DNA of 5,224 bases from an uncultured Bacillaceae bacterium (GTDB taxonomy: Bacteria; Bacillota; Bacilli; Bacillales; Caldibacillaceae): positions 1 through 5,224 of the forward strand of contig CALKAK010000156.1 of the NCBI GenBank assembly GCA_937983015.1, written 5' to 3'. Positions 1-4,852 of the stretch are shown piece after piece. The number at the start of each line of letters is the position of its first letter. Positions within the stretch are counted from its first letter, which is position 1. A program made the translations under genes and the position numbers. The notes under the pieces are model-generated. The model ran no database searches, was not told where the DNA came from, and saw only the letters and a list, made by a program, of their open reading frames with translations.

Positions 1-95
1 GTTTATTTGCCGAACCAATTTTCCAATATTCGTTACATATAAGTGAACAAATACTGGACCCATCGGTATACATTGAAGCGGTCTTTAAGGAGTAG
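1..95 (+). CDS. mrpD: MrpD subunit of Mrp cation/proton antiporter, C-terminal end only (partial)
   Basis: Reading in the frame that starts at base 3 gives about 30 codons with no stop until TAG at 93-95. The peptide begins LFAEPIFQYS and ends YIEAVFKE. The 5' end lies outside the window. No domain can be recognised in so short a tail, so the name rests on position: in Bacillus-type seven-gene operons (mrpABCDEFG) the gene just before mrpE is mrpD, a large multi-spanning subunit related to proton-pumping NuoM/NuoN-type proteins. The hydrophilic acidic tail fits a subunit C-terminus. The Shine-Dalgarno sequence of mrpE (AAGGAG, 87-92) lies inside the last codons, which suggests translational coupling. 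The reading frame is secure; the identity is inferred from synteny. Confidence 0.75.
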   Translation, partial: LFAEPIFQYSLHISEQILDPSVYIEAVFKE

Positions 96-100
96 TTGCG

Positions 101-577
101 ATGGCTTTTCAAATTGTCGTCAATCTGTTTATCGCGGTCATCTGGTTGTTGCTAGAAGGTAACTATACGCTCGGGAGTTTTTTATTCGGTTATCTTATCG
201 GTGTTTTGATTTTGTTTTTGTTAAGACGATTCCTTGAATTTGAATTTTACTTAAAACGTGTATGGGCGATTATTAAATTGATCGTTCTATTCTTTGTTGA
301 GTTGATAAAAGCGAACATTGATGTACTTAAAATCGTGATCAGTCCCCGGCTTACAAATAAACCGGGAATCGTAGCGGTTGAAACTCGGCTAGATACCAAA
401 TTAGAAATAACTTTATTAGCCGCTTTAATTTCATTAACTCCAGGGACAACCTCCATGGATTTTTCCCCGGATGGAAAAACGATTTATGTCCATTCTTTGC
501 ATGTACCTGATAAAGAGGAAATGATCGAAAAGATCCGTAACACGTTTGAGCGGGCGATCATGGAGGTGACAAAATAA
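101..577 (+). CDS. mrpE: MrpE subunit of Mrp Na+/H+ antiporter complex
   Basis: MrpE is a small membrane subunit of the hetero-oligomeric Mrp antiporter, which exchanges cytoplasmic Na+ (in some systems K+ or Li+) for external H+. The 158-residue product has the family's usual length and layout: hydrophobic helices near residues 3-19, 24-42 and 53-80, then a cytoplasmic domain. That domain carries the family-typical stretch around residues 110-135, with SLTPGTTSMDF followed by GKTIYVHSLHV. The ATG at 101 is preceded by AAGGAG at 87-92 with an 8-nt spacer and lies only 5 nt after the mrpD stop. The stop codon TAA (575-577) shares its last A with the ATG of mrpF, so the genes are translationally coupled. 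Nothing suggests truncation. Confidence 0.93.
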   Translation: MAFQIVVNLFIAVIWLLLEGNYTLGSFLFGYLIGVLILFLLRRFLEFEFYLKRVWAIIKLIVLFFVELIKANIDVLKIVISPRLTNKPGIVAVETRLDTKLEITLLAALISLTPGTTSMDFSPDGKTIYVHSLHVPDKEEMIEKIRNTFERAIMEVTK

Positions 578-852
578 TGTTTCAGTGGATTCTTTATACT
601 TCGCTTGTTATTCTGGGGATCTCTCTCGTTCTATTCTTTATAAGAATCATGAAAGGTCCCTCGGTGAATGATCGCATTTTAGGTTTAGATGCTCTGGGGA
701 TTTCGTTGGTTGGCTTTATTGGTGTTGTGATGATTTTACAAAAGACGCTGATTTACGCTGACATAATTCTTGTATTGAGCATTTTATCATTTATCGGGAC
801 TGTAGCGATGTCGAAGTTCGTGGAGGGAGGCTCCGTCTTTGACCGGGATTGA
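577..852 (+). CDS. mrpF: MrpF subunit of Mrp Na+/H+ antiporter complex
   Basis: This small integral membrane subunit of the Mrp antiporter has 91 residues, normal for the family. Three transmembrane helices are visible at about residues 4-23, 34-54 and 60-79. Between the first two lies the conserved loop RIMKGPSVNDRILGLDAL (residues 23-40), and the third begins ADIILVLSILSF, both family signatures. The ATG shares one base with the mrpE stop and is preceded by a near-perfect Shine-Dalgarno GGAGGTGA at 562-569, 7 nt upstream, inside the mrpE coding region. The 3' end overlaps mrpG by 14 nt. MrpF is known to be required for full complex assembly and activity; the sequence shows only family membership. 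Confidence 0.93.
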   Translation: MFQWILYTSLVILGISLVLFFIRIMKGPSVNDRILGLDALGISLVGFIGVVMILQKTLIYADIILVLSILSFIGTVAMSKFVEGGSVFDRD

Positions 853-1180
853 AATCGTCACAAGCATATTTATAGTCCTTGGAACCTTGCTCGTGTTTCT
901 AAGTGCAATCGGCGTCATCCGCCTTCCCGATGTGTATAGCAGAATGCATGCCGCGGGAAAAAGTTCTACGTTAGGAGTCATCTTCTTAATGCTTGCGGTG
1001 ATCACGTACTTTCTACCGGAAGGATTCAACGCAAAAATCTTACTAGTAATTTTGTTCGTCTTTCTAACGGCACCGCTATCTAGTTTAATGATCAATCGCT
1101 CGGCCTATAGAAACGGAGTGCCCCTTGATGAAAGCAGTGTTCGGGATGATTTGAAGGAGATGTATAAGTGTGAGGAATAA
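839..1180 (+). CDS. mrpG: MrpG subunit of Mrp Na+/H+ antiporter complex (TTG start)
   Basis: MrpG is the last subunit of the Mrp antiporter. The 113-residue product has three hydrophobic segments at about residues 5-26, 42-59 and 64-86, and the family signature IGVIRLPDVYSRMHAAGKSS at residues 24-43. A conserved TAPL follows in the third helix (77-80), then a charged cytoplasmic tail ending in EMYKCEE. The start is TTG at 839-841, chosen because GGAGGGAGG (822-830) lies 8 nt upstream and the resulting N-terminus has family length. It overlaps the mrpF 3' end by 14 nt in a different frame, typical of this operon. The stop is TAA at 1178-1180. The next + strand terminator is about 155 nt further on. 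Confidence 0.92.
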   Translation: MTGIEIVTSIFIVLGTLLVFLSAIGVIRLPDVYSRMHAAGKSSTLGVIFLMLAVITYFLPEGFNAKILLVILFVFLTAPLSSLMINRSAYRNGVPLDESSVRDDLKEMYKCEE

Positions 1181-1244
1181 CGAAATGAGTATGATAATGG
1201 ATTCGCCACTATCAATTATCATAATAGATTGAAAAGGTATAAAA

Positions 1245-1349
1245 ATGAATGACTGGAACAGTTTAAGAAGTACGGTGCAAACCATAAAAGAATCACTAGC
1301 TTTATCGAAAATATATTTTAAAATTCGGTTAACGTGGTACCTGTTATAA
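1245..1349 (+). CDS. Possible 34-residue small protein downstream of mrpG
   Basis: An ATG at 1245 opens 34 codons ending in TAA at 1347-1349, preceded by AAAGGT (1233-1238) with a 6-nt spacer, a plausible though not strong ribosome binding site. The peptide starts MNDWNSLRSTVQ and ends KIRLTWYLL; it is basic, with a hydrophobic, aromatic C-terminus. It begins 64 nt after the mrpG stop on the same strand and before any T-rich terminator, so the mrp transcript would carry it. Its last four codons form the 5' arm of the terminator hairpin. I do not recognise the family. It may be chance: short ORFs like this are common in A+T-rich DNA. Confidence 0.25.
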   Translation: MNDWNSLRSTVQTIKESLALSKIYFKIRLTWYLL

Positions 1350-1371
1350 AGAAACGGGGTACCATTTTTTT
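1335..1371 (+). terminator. Intrinsic terminator of the mrp operon
   Basis: TGGTACC (1335-1341) pairs with GGTACCA (1358-1364). A T-G pair (1342/1357) and, past a one-base bulge at 1356, GTT/AAC (1343-1345 with 1353-1355) extend the stem and leave a 7-nt loop. Seven T's follow at 1365-1371. This is a standard Rho-independent terminator on the + strand, 155 nt after the mrpG stop. It separates the mrp operon from the murQ control region. Confidence 0.85.
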
Positions 1372-1398
1372 GTGCAAAAATTATTACTGATGTAAAGT

Positions 1399-1415
1399 TT
1401 GAAACGGTTTTTCAA
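1399..1415. promoter_or_regulatory. Upstream inverted repeat, candidate MurR/RpiR-type operator 1
   Basis: Perfect inverted repeat TTGAAA-CGGTT-TTTCAA with 6-bp arms and a 5-bp spacer. The same arms and spacer length recur at 1462-1478. Regulators of the RpiR family, to which MurR belongs, bind inverted repeats as dimers or tetramers, so MurR is the natural candidate. The assignment is inferred from context. The centre resembles a CcpA (cre) site only loosely because the half-site spacing does not fit. Confidence 0.55.
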
Positions 1416-1461
1416 TAACGGTATGAACATTGGAAATAAAGTTTATTTAAAAAAACGGAAT

Positions 1462-1478
1462 TTGAAATAATGTTTCAA
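1462..1478. promoter_or_regulatory. Promoter-proximal inverted repeat, candidate MurR/RpiR-type operator 2
   Basis: Perfect inverted repeat TTGAAA-TAATG-TTTCAA with the same arms and spacer length as the copy at 1399-1415. The centres are 63 bp apart, close to six helical turns, so both would sit on the same DNA face. This copy ends 17 bp upstream of the murQ -35 hexamer. The spacers differ while the arms are identical, as expected of protein sites. MurR as the binder is inferred. Confidence 0.6.
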
Positions 1479-1495
1479 TTTTAATATTAATATTA

Positions 1496-1525
1496 TTGAC
1501 ATTTAATTTTAAGGCGTATTAAAAT
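1496..1525 (+). promoter_or_regulatory. murQ promoter (sigma-A type)
   Basis: A consensus -35 TTGACA lies at 1496-1501. The best -10 is TAAAAT at 1520-1525 (5 of 6 matches) with an 18-bp spacer. TATTAA (1517-1522) with 15 bp is a poorer alternative. The A+T-rich tract 1479-1495 just upstream could act as an UP element. Transcription should begin near 1532, giving a leader of roughly 33 nt before the murQ ATG. The -10 lies within the 3' arm of the palindrome at 1501-1530. Confidence 0.75.
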
Positions 1526-1530
1526 TAAAT
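1501..1530. repeat. Perfect 12-bp-arm palindrome over the murQ core promoter
   Basis: ATTTAATTTTAA (1501-1512), spacer GGCGTA, then TTAAAATTAAAT (1519-1530): the arms are exact reverse complements. It covers the promoter spacer, the -10 element and the bases just before the likely start of transcription. It differs from the TTGAAA/TTTCAA repeats, so it may bind a second regulator or be a further contact for the same one. A+T bias raises the chance of weak palindromes, but twelve consecutive pairs is unlikely to be accidental. Confidence 0.7.
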
Positions 1531-1553
1531 TATAAGGAACCCGAATATATAAG

Positions 1554-1561
1554 TAGGTGAT
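1554..1561 (+). promoter_or_regulatory. murQ ribosome binding site
   Basis: TAGGTGAT lies immediately before the murQ ATG at 1565 and complements the extended 16S anti-Shine-Dalgarno end through AGGTGAT. It fixes the ATG at 1565 as the start. Another ATG at 1560 is out of frame and overlaps the site. Confidence 0.75.
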
Positions 1562-1564
1562 GTT

Positions 1565-2458
1565 ATGCTGGAAAAATTAGCAACAGAATCAAGAAATCCT
1601 AATACAATGAATATTGATTTGATGTCTATACGCGAAATATTAGAAGTTATGAATAACGAGGATCAAACCGTTCCGCTGGCAGTTCGAAATGAAATCGATC
1701 ATATTGAAAAGGCCGTAAAGTTTGCGATCGCCTCTTTTGAAAATGGTGGCAGGCTCATTTACGTAGGTGCTGGAACGAGTGGACGCTTGGGGATTCTAGA
1801 TGCTTCTGAATGCCCACCGACGTTCGGCGTGGATCCGGGAATGGTCATCGGTATTATTGCGGGTGGGGAGAAAGCGTTTACCAAAGCAGTGGAAGGTGCT
1901 GAAGATGATGAATGTGGAGGAAAAGATGATTTGAAACAAATCAACTTATCAGATAAAGACACGGTCATCGGTATTGCTGCGAGCGGACGCACTCCTTATG
2001 TTATTGGAGCTTTGAATTATGCCCGGGAAATAGGTGCAAAAACTGTCAGCATCAGTAATAATAAAAATTCTTTGATAGGAAAAATTGCTGATGTTGCCAT
2101 TGAAGTGGAAACGGGACCGGAAGTGATTACCGGTTCAACAAGGCTTAAAGCAGGTACTGCACAAAAACTTGTCTTAAACATGATTTCCACTGCATCCATG
2201 ATCAGAATTGGAAAAGTTTATGAAAATTTGATGGTTGATGTCCAGCCTTCCAACAAGAAACTTGTTGATCGTTCGCACCGAATTATAATGGAAGCTACAG
2301 GTGTAGATTTTGCTACCGCAAGTAAGTATTTTTCGCTGGCAAATGGCAATGTGAAAGCGGCAATTATCATGATTTTCTTAAACTGTTCTTATTCAGAAGC
2401 GATAACCAAGTTAAAAGAAGCCAATGGATTTGTCCGGAAAGTGAAGATCAAAAATTAA
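1565..2458 (+). CDS. murQ: N-acetylmuramic acid 6-phosphate etherase MurQ
   Basis: MurQ is a cytoplasmic enzyme that cleaves the D-lactyl ether of MurNAc-6-phosphate, giving GlcNAc-6-phosphate and D-lactate, the key step in salvage of cell-wall muramic acid. The product has 297 residues, the usual family length. The SIS sugar-phosphate domain shows VGAGTSGRLGILDASECPPT (residues 67-86), GIAASGRTPYVIG (136-148) and GPEVITGSTRLKAGTAQK (184-201), followed by GKVYENLMVDVQPSNKKLVD (216-235). Glu82 (in ASEC) and Glu113 (in GAEDD) line up with the two glutamates reported as catalytic in E. coli MurQ (83 and 114). The C-terminal helical region (about 240-290) is complete. It has its own promoter and operators and stands alone on the + strand, facing murR. 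A weak cre-like sequence lies at 1869-1882 inside the gene. Confidence 0.97.
   Translation: MLEKLATESRNPNTMNIDLMSIREILEVMNNEDQTVPLAVRNEIDHIEKAVKFAIASFENGGRLIYVGAGTSGRLGILDASECPPTFGVDPGMVIGIIAGGEKAFTKAVEGAEDDECGGKDDLKQINLSDKDTVIGIAASGRTPYVIGALNYAREIGAKTVSISNNKNSLIGKIADVAIEVETGPEVITGSTRLKAGTAQKLVLNMISTASMIRIGKVYENLMVDVQPSNKKLVDRSHRIIMEATGVDFATASKYFSLANGNVKAAIIMIFLNCSYSEAITKLKEANGFVRKVKIKN
1869..1882 (+). promoter_or_regulatory. Weak candidate CcpA (cre) site inside murQ
   Basis: AGAAAGCGTTTACC matches the cre consensus TGNAARCGNWWNCA except at the first and last base and contains the symmetric core AAAGCGTTT. It lies about 305 nt into murQ. Catabolite control of MurNAc use would be expected, and intragenic cre sites are known in Bacillus, but the sequence also encodes conserved-length protein, so chance is a serious alternative. 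Confidence 0.25.
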
Positions 2459-2665
2459 TTTAAGCATTATTCTGGAAAAACAGTAATACTTTTGAGTATG
2501 AAATCATCCGGAAAAGGAAATCCCCCAAACTGTAATGGGCACTTAACGACGTTCATCACAGTATGGGGGTAATTTATTTACAATAATTCGTTTTAAATAC
2601 ATAAAAGTGTGGCAATTAATTAAATGATGAATACCGAGTTTGCAAATAACCATGGATAGGTTCCC
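2459..2665. other. Convergent intergenic region between murQ and murR (207 bp)
   Basis: Neither strand shows a credible gene. It holds a small perfect hairpin ATACT-TTTG-AGTAT (2486-2499), a long imperfect hairpin (2522-2569) and A+T-rich DNA. No classic hairpin followed by a long T-run is present for either murQ or murR, so the 2522-2569 hairpin is the best terminator candidate for both directions. Confidence 0.65.
2522..2569. terminator. Long imperfect hairpin, probable bidirectional terminator of murQ and murR
   Basis: CCCCCA (2522-2527) pairs with TGGGGG (2564-2569). After an A-A mismatch, ACTGT (2529-2533) pairs with ACAGT (2558-2562). After an A-C mismatch, ATG (2535-2537) pairs with CAT (2554-2556), and two G-T pairs and one C-G pair close a 10-nt loop (2541-2550). 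The + strand continues TAATTTATTTA and the - strand ATTTCCTTTT, so each side is followed by moderately U-rich RNA but no perfect U-run. It sits 63 bp after murQ and 96 bp after murR. A role as terminator is inferred; a processed RNA element is the alternative. Confidence 0.5.
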
Positions 2666-3538
2666 TTATTTATTTTTCTTCTGCAAAAGTTTTAATTCAT
2701 CAATAGCCGTTCTTGTTTGGTCGATATATTGAATGGAATTTTCATATGTCTTTGTGACCACGGTCATGTATAATATGTCGATCACATGCAACTGAGCGAT
2801 CCGGGAAGAGGTCGCTCCACTTCGAAACGTCGCTTCTTTTCTAGCCGAAGTGAATAATGGAATCTGGGCAAGTTCCGAAACAGGATTGGCCCCATATTTT
2901 GTAATACTGATCGTTTTCATTCTTCTTTTATTGGCGATCTCCATCAAATTGACAACTTCCACGGTTTCTCCAGAAAAGGAGATTCCGACAAACACATCGC
3001 TTGGATCAGCATTTCCGAGTAGAGTCGCTACTTGATGACTGTCGGTAATCGCTGTAGCATGTTTTTTGATACGCAAAAATTTTTGCTGTGCATCCATAGC
3101 TACAAGACCAGATGAGCCAAGTCCGAAAAAATGAACGGCTTTCGCTTGGATAATTGCCTCCGCTGCCTTTTCTAATTTCTCAATTCTAATCATTTCGGCC
3201 GTTTCGCGAATCGTTTGTGTCGTATTCGTCGTTAATTTTTCGATGATGGTAATGGGAGCTTCGTTCGGTTCAATATCCCGGAACTCCTCATTTTTTTCCT
3301 TCATCAAGTCACCGGCGATACGCATTTTTAATTCTTGCAAACCGGATAGCCCGAGTGATTTACATAAACGGATGACCGCAGCCCCGCTCGTATTGCTTCG
3401 TTTTCCGAGTTCATTAGCCGTAAGCCGAATCGCTTCATGAGGATTTTCTAATATAAAATTGGCAATTTTTGCTTCTGATGGGGGTAAATGCGCCACCATC
3501 TCCATTAACATGGTGATGCCCCCGGCATGCTGTGACAT
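2666..3538 (-). CDS. murR: MurR, RpiR-family transcriptional regulator of MurNAc catabolism
   Basis: This is a DNA-binding regulator of the RpiR/SIS family. From the ATG at 3538 it is 290 residues, close to Bacillus MurR (YbbH). The N-terminal helix-turn-helix domain (about residues 15-80) contains LPPSEAKIANFILENPHEAI and SGAAVIRLCKSLGLSGLQEL. The C-terminal SIS domain (about 118-260) has VHFFGLGSSGLVAMDAQQKF (135-154) and GISFSGET (185-192), which in this family bind a phosphosugar, here probably MurNAc-6-P. The ORF stays open up to a TTG at 3577, but the ATG at 3538 is preferred because GAAGGTGA (minus strand, 3543-3550) lies 4 nt upstream and the N-terminus then matches the family. It lies downstream of anmK on the same strand and converges on murQ, its likely target. 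It could be a repressor, as in E. coli, but the sequence does not show the direction of regulation. Confidence 0.9.
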   Translation of the reverse strand: MSQHAGGITMLMEMVAHLPPSEAKIANFILENPHEAIRLTANELGKRSNTSGAAVIRLCKSLGLSGLQELKMRIAGDLMKEKNEEFRDIEPNEAPITIIEKLTTNTTQTIRETAEMIRIEKLEKAAEAIIQAKAVHFFGLGSSGLVAMDAQQKFLRIKKHATAITDSHQVATLLGNADPSDVFVGISFSGETVEVVNLMEIANKRRMKTISITKYGANPVSELAQIPLFTSARKEATFRSGATSSRIAQLHVIDILYMTVVTKTYENSIQYIDQTRTAIDELKLLQKKNK

Positions 3539-3666
3539 GGCTTCACCTTCTTCTGTTGTCAATAATATCGTTGGCAAATCCTGATAAATTTTAATCCGTT
3601 CACTTTACTCGTTTATATTGAAAATGTACAGGAAATGATACTCTCCAACTTTACATTATATAAAAA
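3539..3666 (-). promoter_or_regulatory. anmK-murR intergenic region, possible weak murR promoter
   Basis: The 128-bp gap has no hairpin terminator, so read-through from anmK into murR is plausible. A TATAAT hexamer lies at 3655-3660 on the minus strand but has no recognisable -35 at 16-18 bp and would give a leader of over 100 nt. A single TTGAAA half-site (+ strand 3618-3623) lacks its partner arm, unlike the two full sites before murQ. A separate murR promoter is possible but not demonstrated. Confidence 0.3.
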
Positions 3667-4848
3667 TTACATTTTATTCGCTCTTCTTAATACCTGTTTA
3701 TGATCTCCGTATGGTGGCAAGGTAATTTGCCCAAGGAGCACCTCGCTCCGGGCTCCTGTTGCCTTCGGAATATTGGCCTTCTGTTGATGGATATATTCAT
3801 TGGCTAAAATCGCAAAGCCCACCGCTTCCTTTTCATCGGTTGAAATTCCTAATTCTTTACTCGTAATCACGGTTTTATCTGGAAGGAGTTCTTTCATCAT
3901 AGCCAATAATGTCGGATTATTTCCACCGCCACCACTGATAATAATTTCATCGATTTCATAATCGGGGAAAACAAATTGCTTGTAACTAGCGACAATAGAG
4001 TAAGCCGTGAAATAGGTGGCTGTGGCGATTAAATCCTCAGCTGGTAAATGTGAATATTTCTTGATCAGGTTAAGTGTATAGTCCCGCCCAAAAACTTCCC
4101 GTCCGGTAGATTTTGGCGGGGCTTTTTTAAAATAATCGTGTCGCATCCATTCCGAAACCAAATCTTGATGCACCTTTCCTTGAGCCGCCAGGACTCCATC
4201 TTTATCAAACGGAATTTGTTTTAAGGTGCGGCAAAGTTCATCGATAATCATATTGCCCGGTCCTGTATCAAAGGCTATCATATCGTCTTTCATACCTTTT
4301 CGTTTCAAAACGGTACAATTACCGATACCGCCAATGTTTTGTAGAATCCTCCCTTTGTCCCTACTTTTAAATAGCAACCAATCGATATACGGAATTAATG
4401 GAGCGCCTTCTCCACCAGCCGCCATATCCATCGCCCGGAAATTAGATACAACTAATGTATTTGTTTCATAAGCAATAACCGCCGGGTCGCCGATTTGTAA
4501 TGTTGAATTGACAAGCGGTGGAGAGGCTTGCGGTATATGATAAATTGTCTGACCGTGAGATCCAATGAGATCGAGTTCCTCCAGGGGAACATGGGCTTGT
4601 TTGCAAACTTCTTTCACCGCATCAGCGAACAGGTAACTAATTTTATAGTTCATACTGCATATTTGCTCGACATTTGATGTGTGAATATCCATGATGTTTA
4701 ATAGTTCTTCTTTTATCGCAATATCAAAAGGGAGGGAAATGCTTTTTATCACATTGATTTTCGTCGCTTCACCAAACCCTTCGATTTCCACTAAAGAGGC
4801 ATCAATTCCATCTAACGAGGTACCGGACATGAGCCCGACAACTAACAA
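3667..4848 (-). CDS. anmK: Anhydro-N-acetylmuramic acid kinase AnmK (TTG start)
   Basis: AnmK hydrolyses the 1,6-anhydro ring of anhydro-MurNAc and phosphorylates it with ATP to MurNAc-6-phosphate, the MurQ substrate. From TTG at 4848 the product is 393 residues, a normal length. Family motifs are GLMSGTSLDGID (5-16), SHGQT (97-101), QIGDP (118-122), FRAMDMAAGGEGAPLIPY (137-154), QNIGGIGN (170-177), FDTGPGN (193-199, with Asp194 matching the catalytic Asp182 of E. coli AnmK), STGREVFGRDY (247-257), ISGGGGNN (304-311) and TDEKEAVGFAILA (337-349). The frame is open upstream to an ATG at 4980, but that extension overlaps the kinase gene by 128 nt and precedes the conserved glycine-rich start motif. 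AAGGAGG (4858-4864, minus strand) lies 9 nt before the TTG, which is only 4 nt after the kinase stop, so the two are surely co-translated. Anhydro sugars come from lytic transglycosylases; in spore formers germination enzymes are one source. Confidence 0.93.
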   Translation of the reverse strand: MLVVGLMSGTSLDGIDASLVEIEGFGEATKINVIKSISLPFDIAIKEELLNIMDIHTSNVEQICSMNYKISYLFADAVKEVCKQAHVPLEELDLIGSHGQTIYHIPQASPPLVNSTLQIGDPAVIAYETNTLVVSNFRAMDMAAGGEGAPLIPYIDWLLFKSRDKGRILQNIGGIGNCTVLKRKGMKDDMIAFDTGPGNMIIDELCRTLKQIPFDKDGVLAAQGKVHQDLVSEWMRHDYFKKAPPKSTGREVFGRDYTLNLIKKYSHLPAEDLIATATYFTAYSIVASYKQFVFPDYEIDEIIISGGGGNNPTLLAMMKELLPDKTVITSKELGISTDEKEAVGFAILANEYIHQQKANIPKATGARSEVLLGQITLPPYGDHKQVLRRANKM

Positions 4849-4852
4849 CGGT

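Larger units (their letters stand above)
1181..1564. other. Intergenic region between mrpG and murQ (384 bp)
   Basis: This is the longest stretch without a confident gene. It holds, in order: an A+T-rich weak hairpin just after mrpG (arms 1190-1198 and 1215-1223, no T-run), a possible small ORF (1245-1349), an intrinsic terminator (1335-1371), and two copies of TTGAAA-N5-TTTCAA (1399-1415 and 1462-1478). These are followed by an A+T-rich tract, the murQ promoter, a 30-bp palindrome (1501-1530) and the murQ ribosome binding site. The first half belongs functionally to the mrp operon and the second to murQ control. I see no tRNA, transposon ends or recognised riboswitch. Confidence 0.8.

Noticed and set aside
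787..1095. Minus-strand 102-residue ORF opposite mrpF/mrpG
   Set aside because: It lies wholly antisense to well-recognised membrane subunits, has no recognisable protein features and no fitting ribosome binding site; it is a shadow ORF.
1190..1223. Hairpin TATGATAAT / ATTATCATA just after mrpG as a terminator
   Set aside because: The stem is entirely A+T-rich apart from one pair, the loop is 16 nt and no T-run follows. The terminator at 1335-1371 is far better.
1331..1371. T-box riboswitch, because the terminator contains the core TGGTACC
   Set aside because: The usual flanking bases (AGGG before, GCG after) are missing, no Stem I or specifier loop is recognisable upstream, and no aminoacyl-tRNA or amino-acid gene follows. 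The match is explained by the palindromic terminator stem.
1399..1415. Upstream inverted repeat as a CcpA cre site
   Set aside because: The central CG and TG/CA ends are suggestive, but the half-site spacing is off by a base, and the same arms recur at 1462-1478 without the CG centre.
3618..3634. Third TTGAAA/TTTCAA operator in the anmK-murR gap
   Set aside because: Only the left arm is present; the sequence at the expected partner position is CAGGAA, matching 2 of 6 bases.
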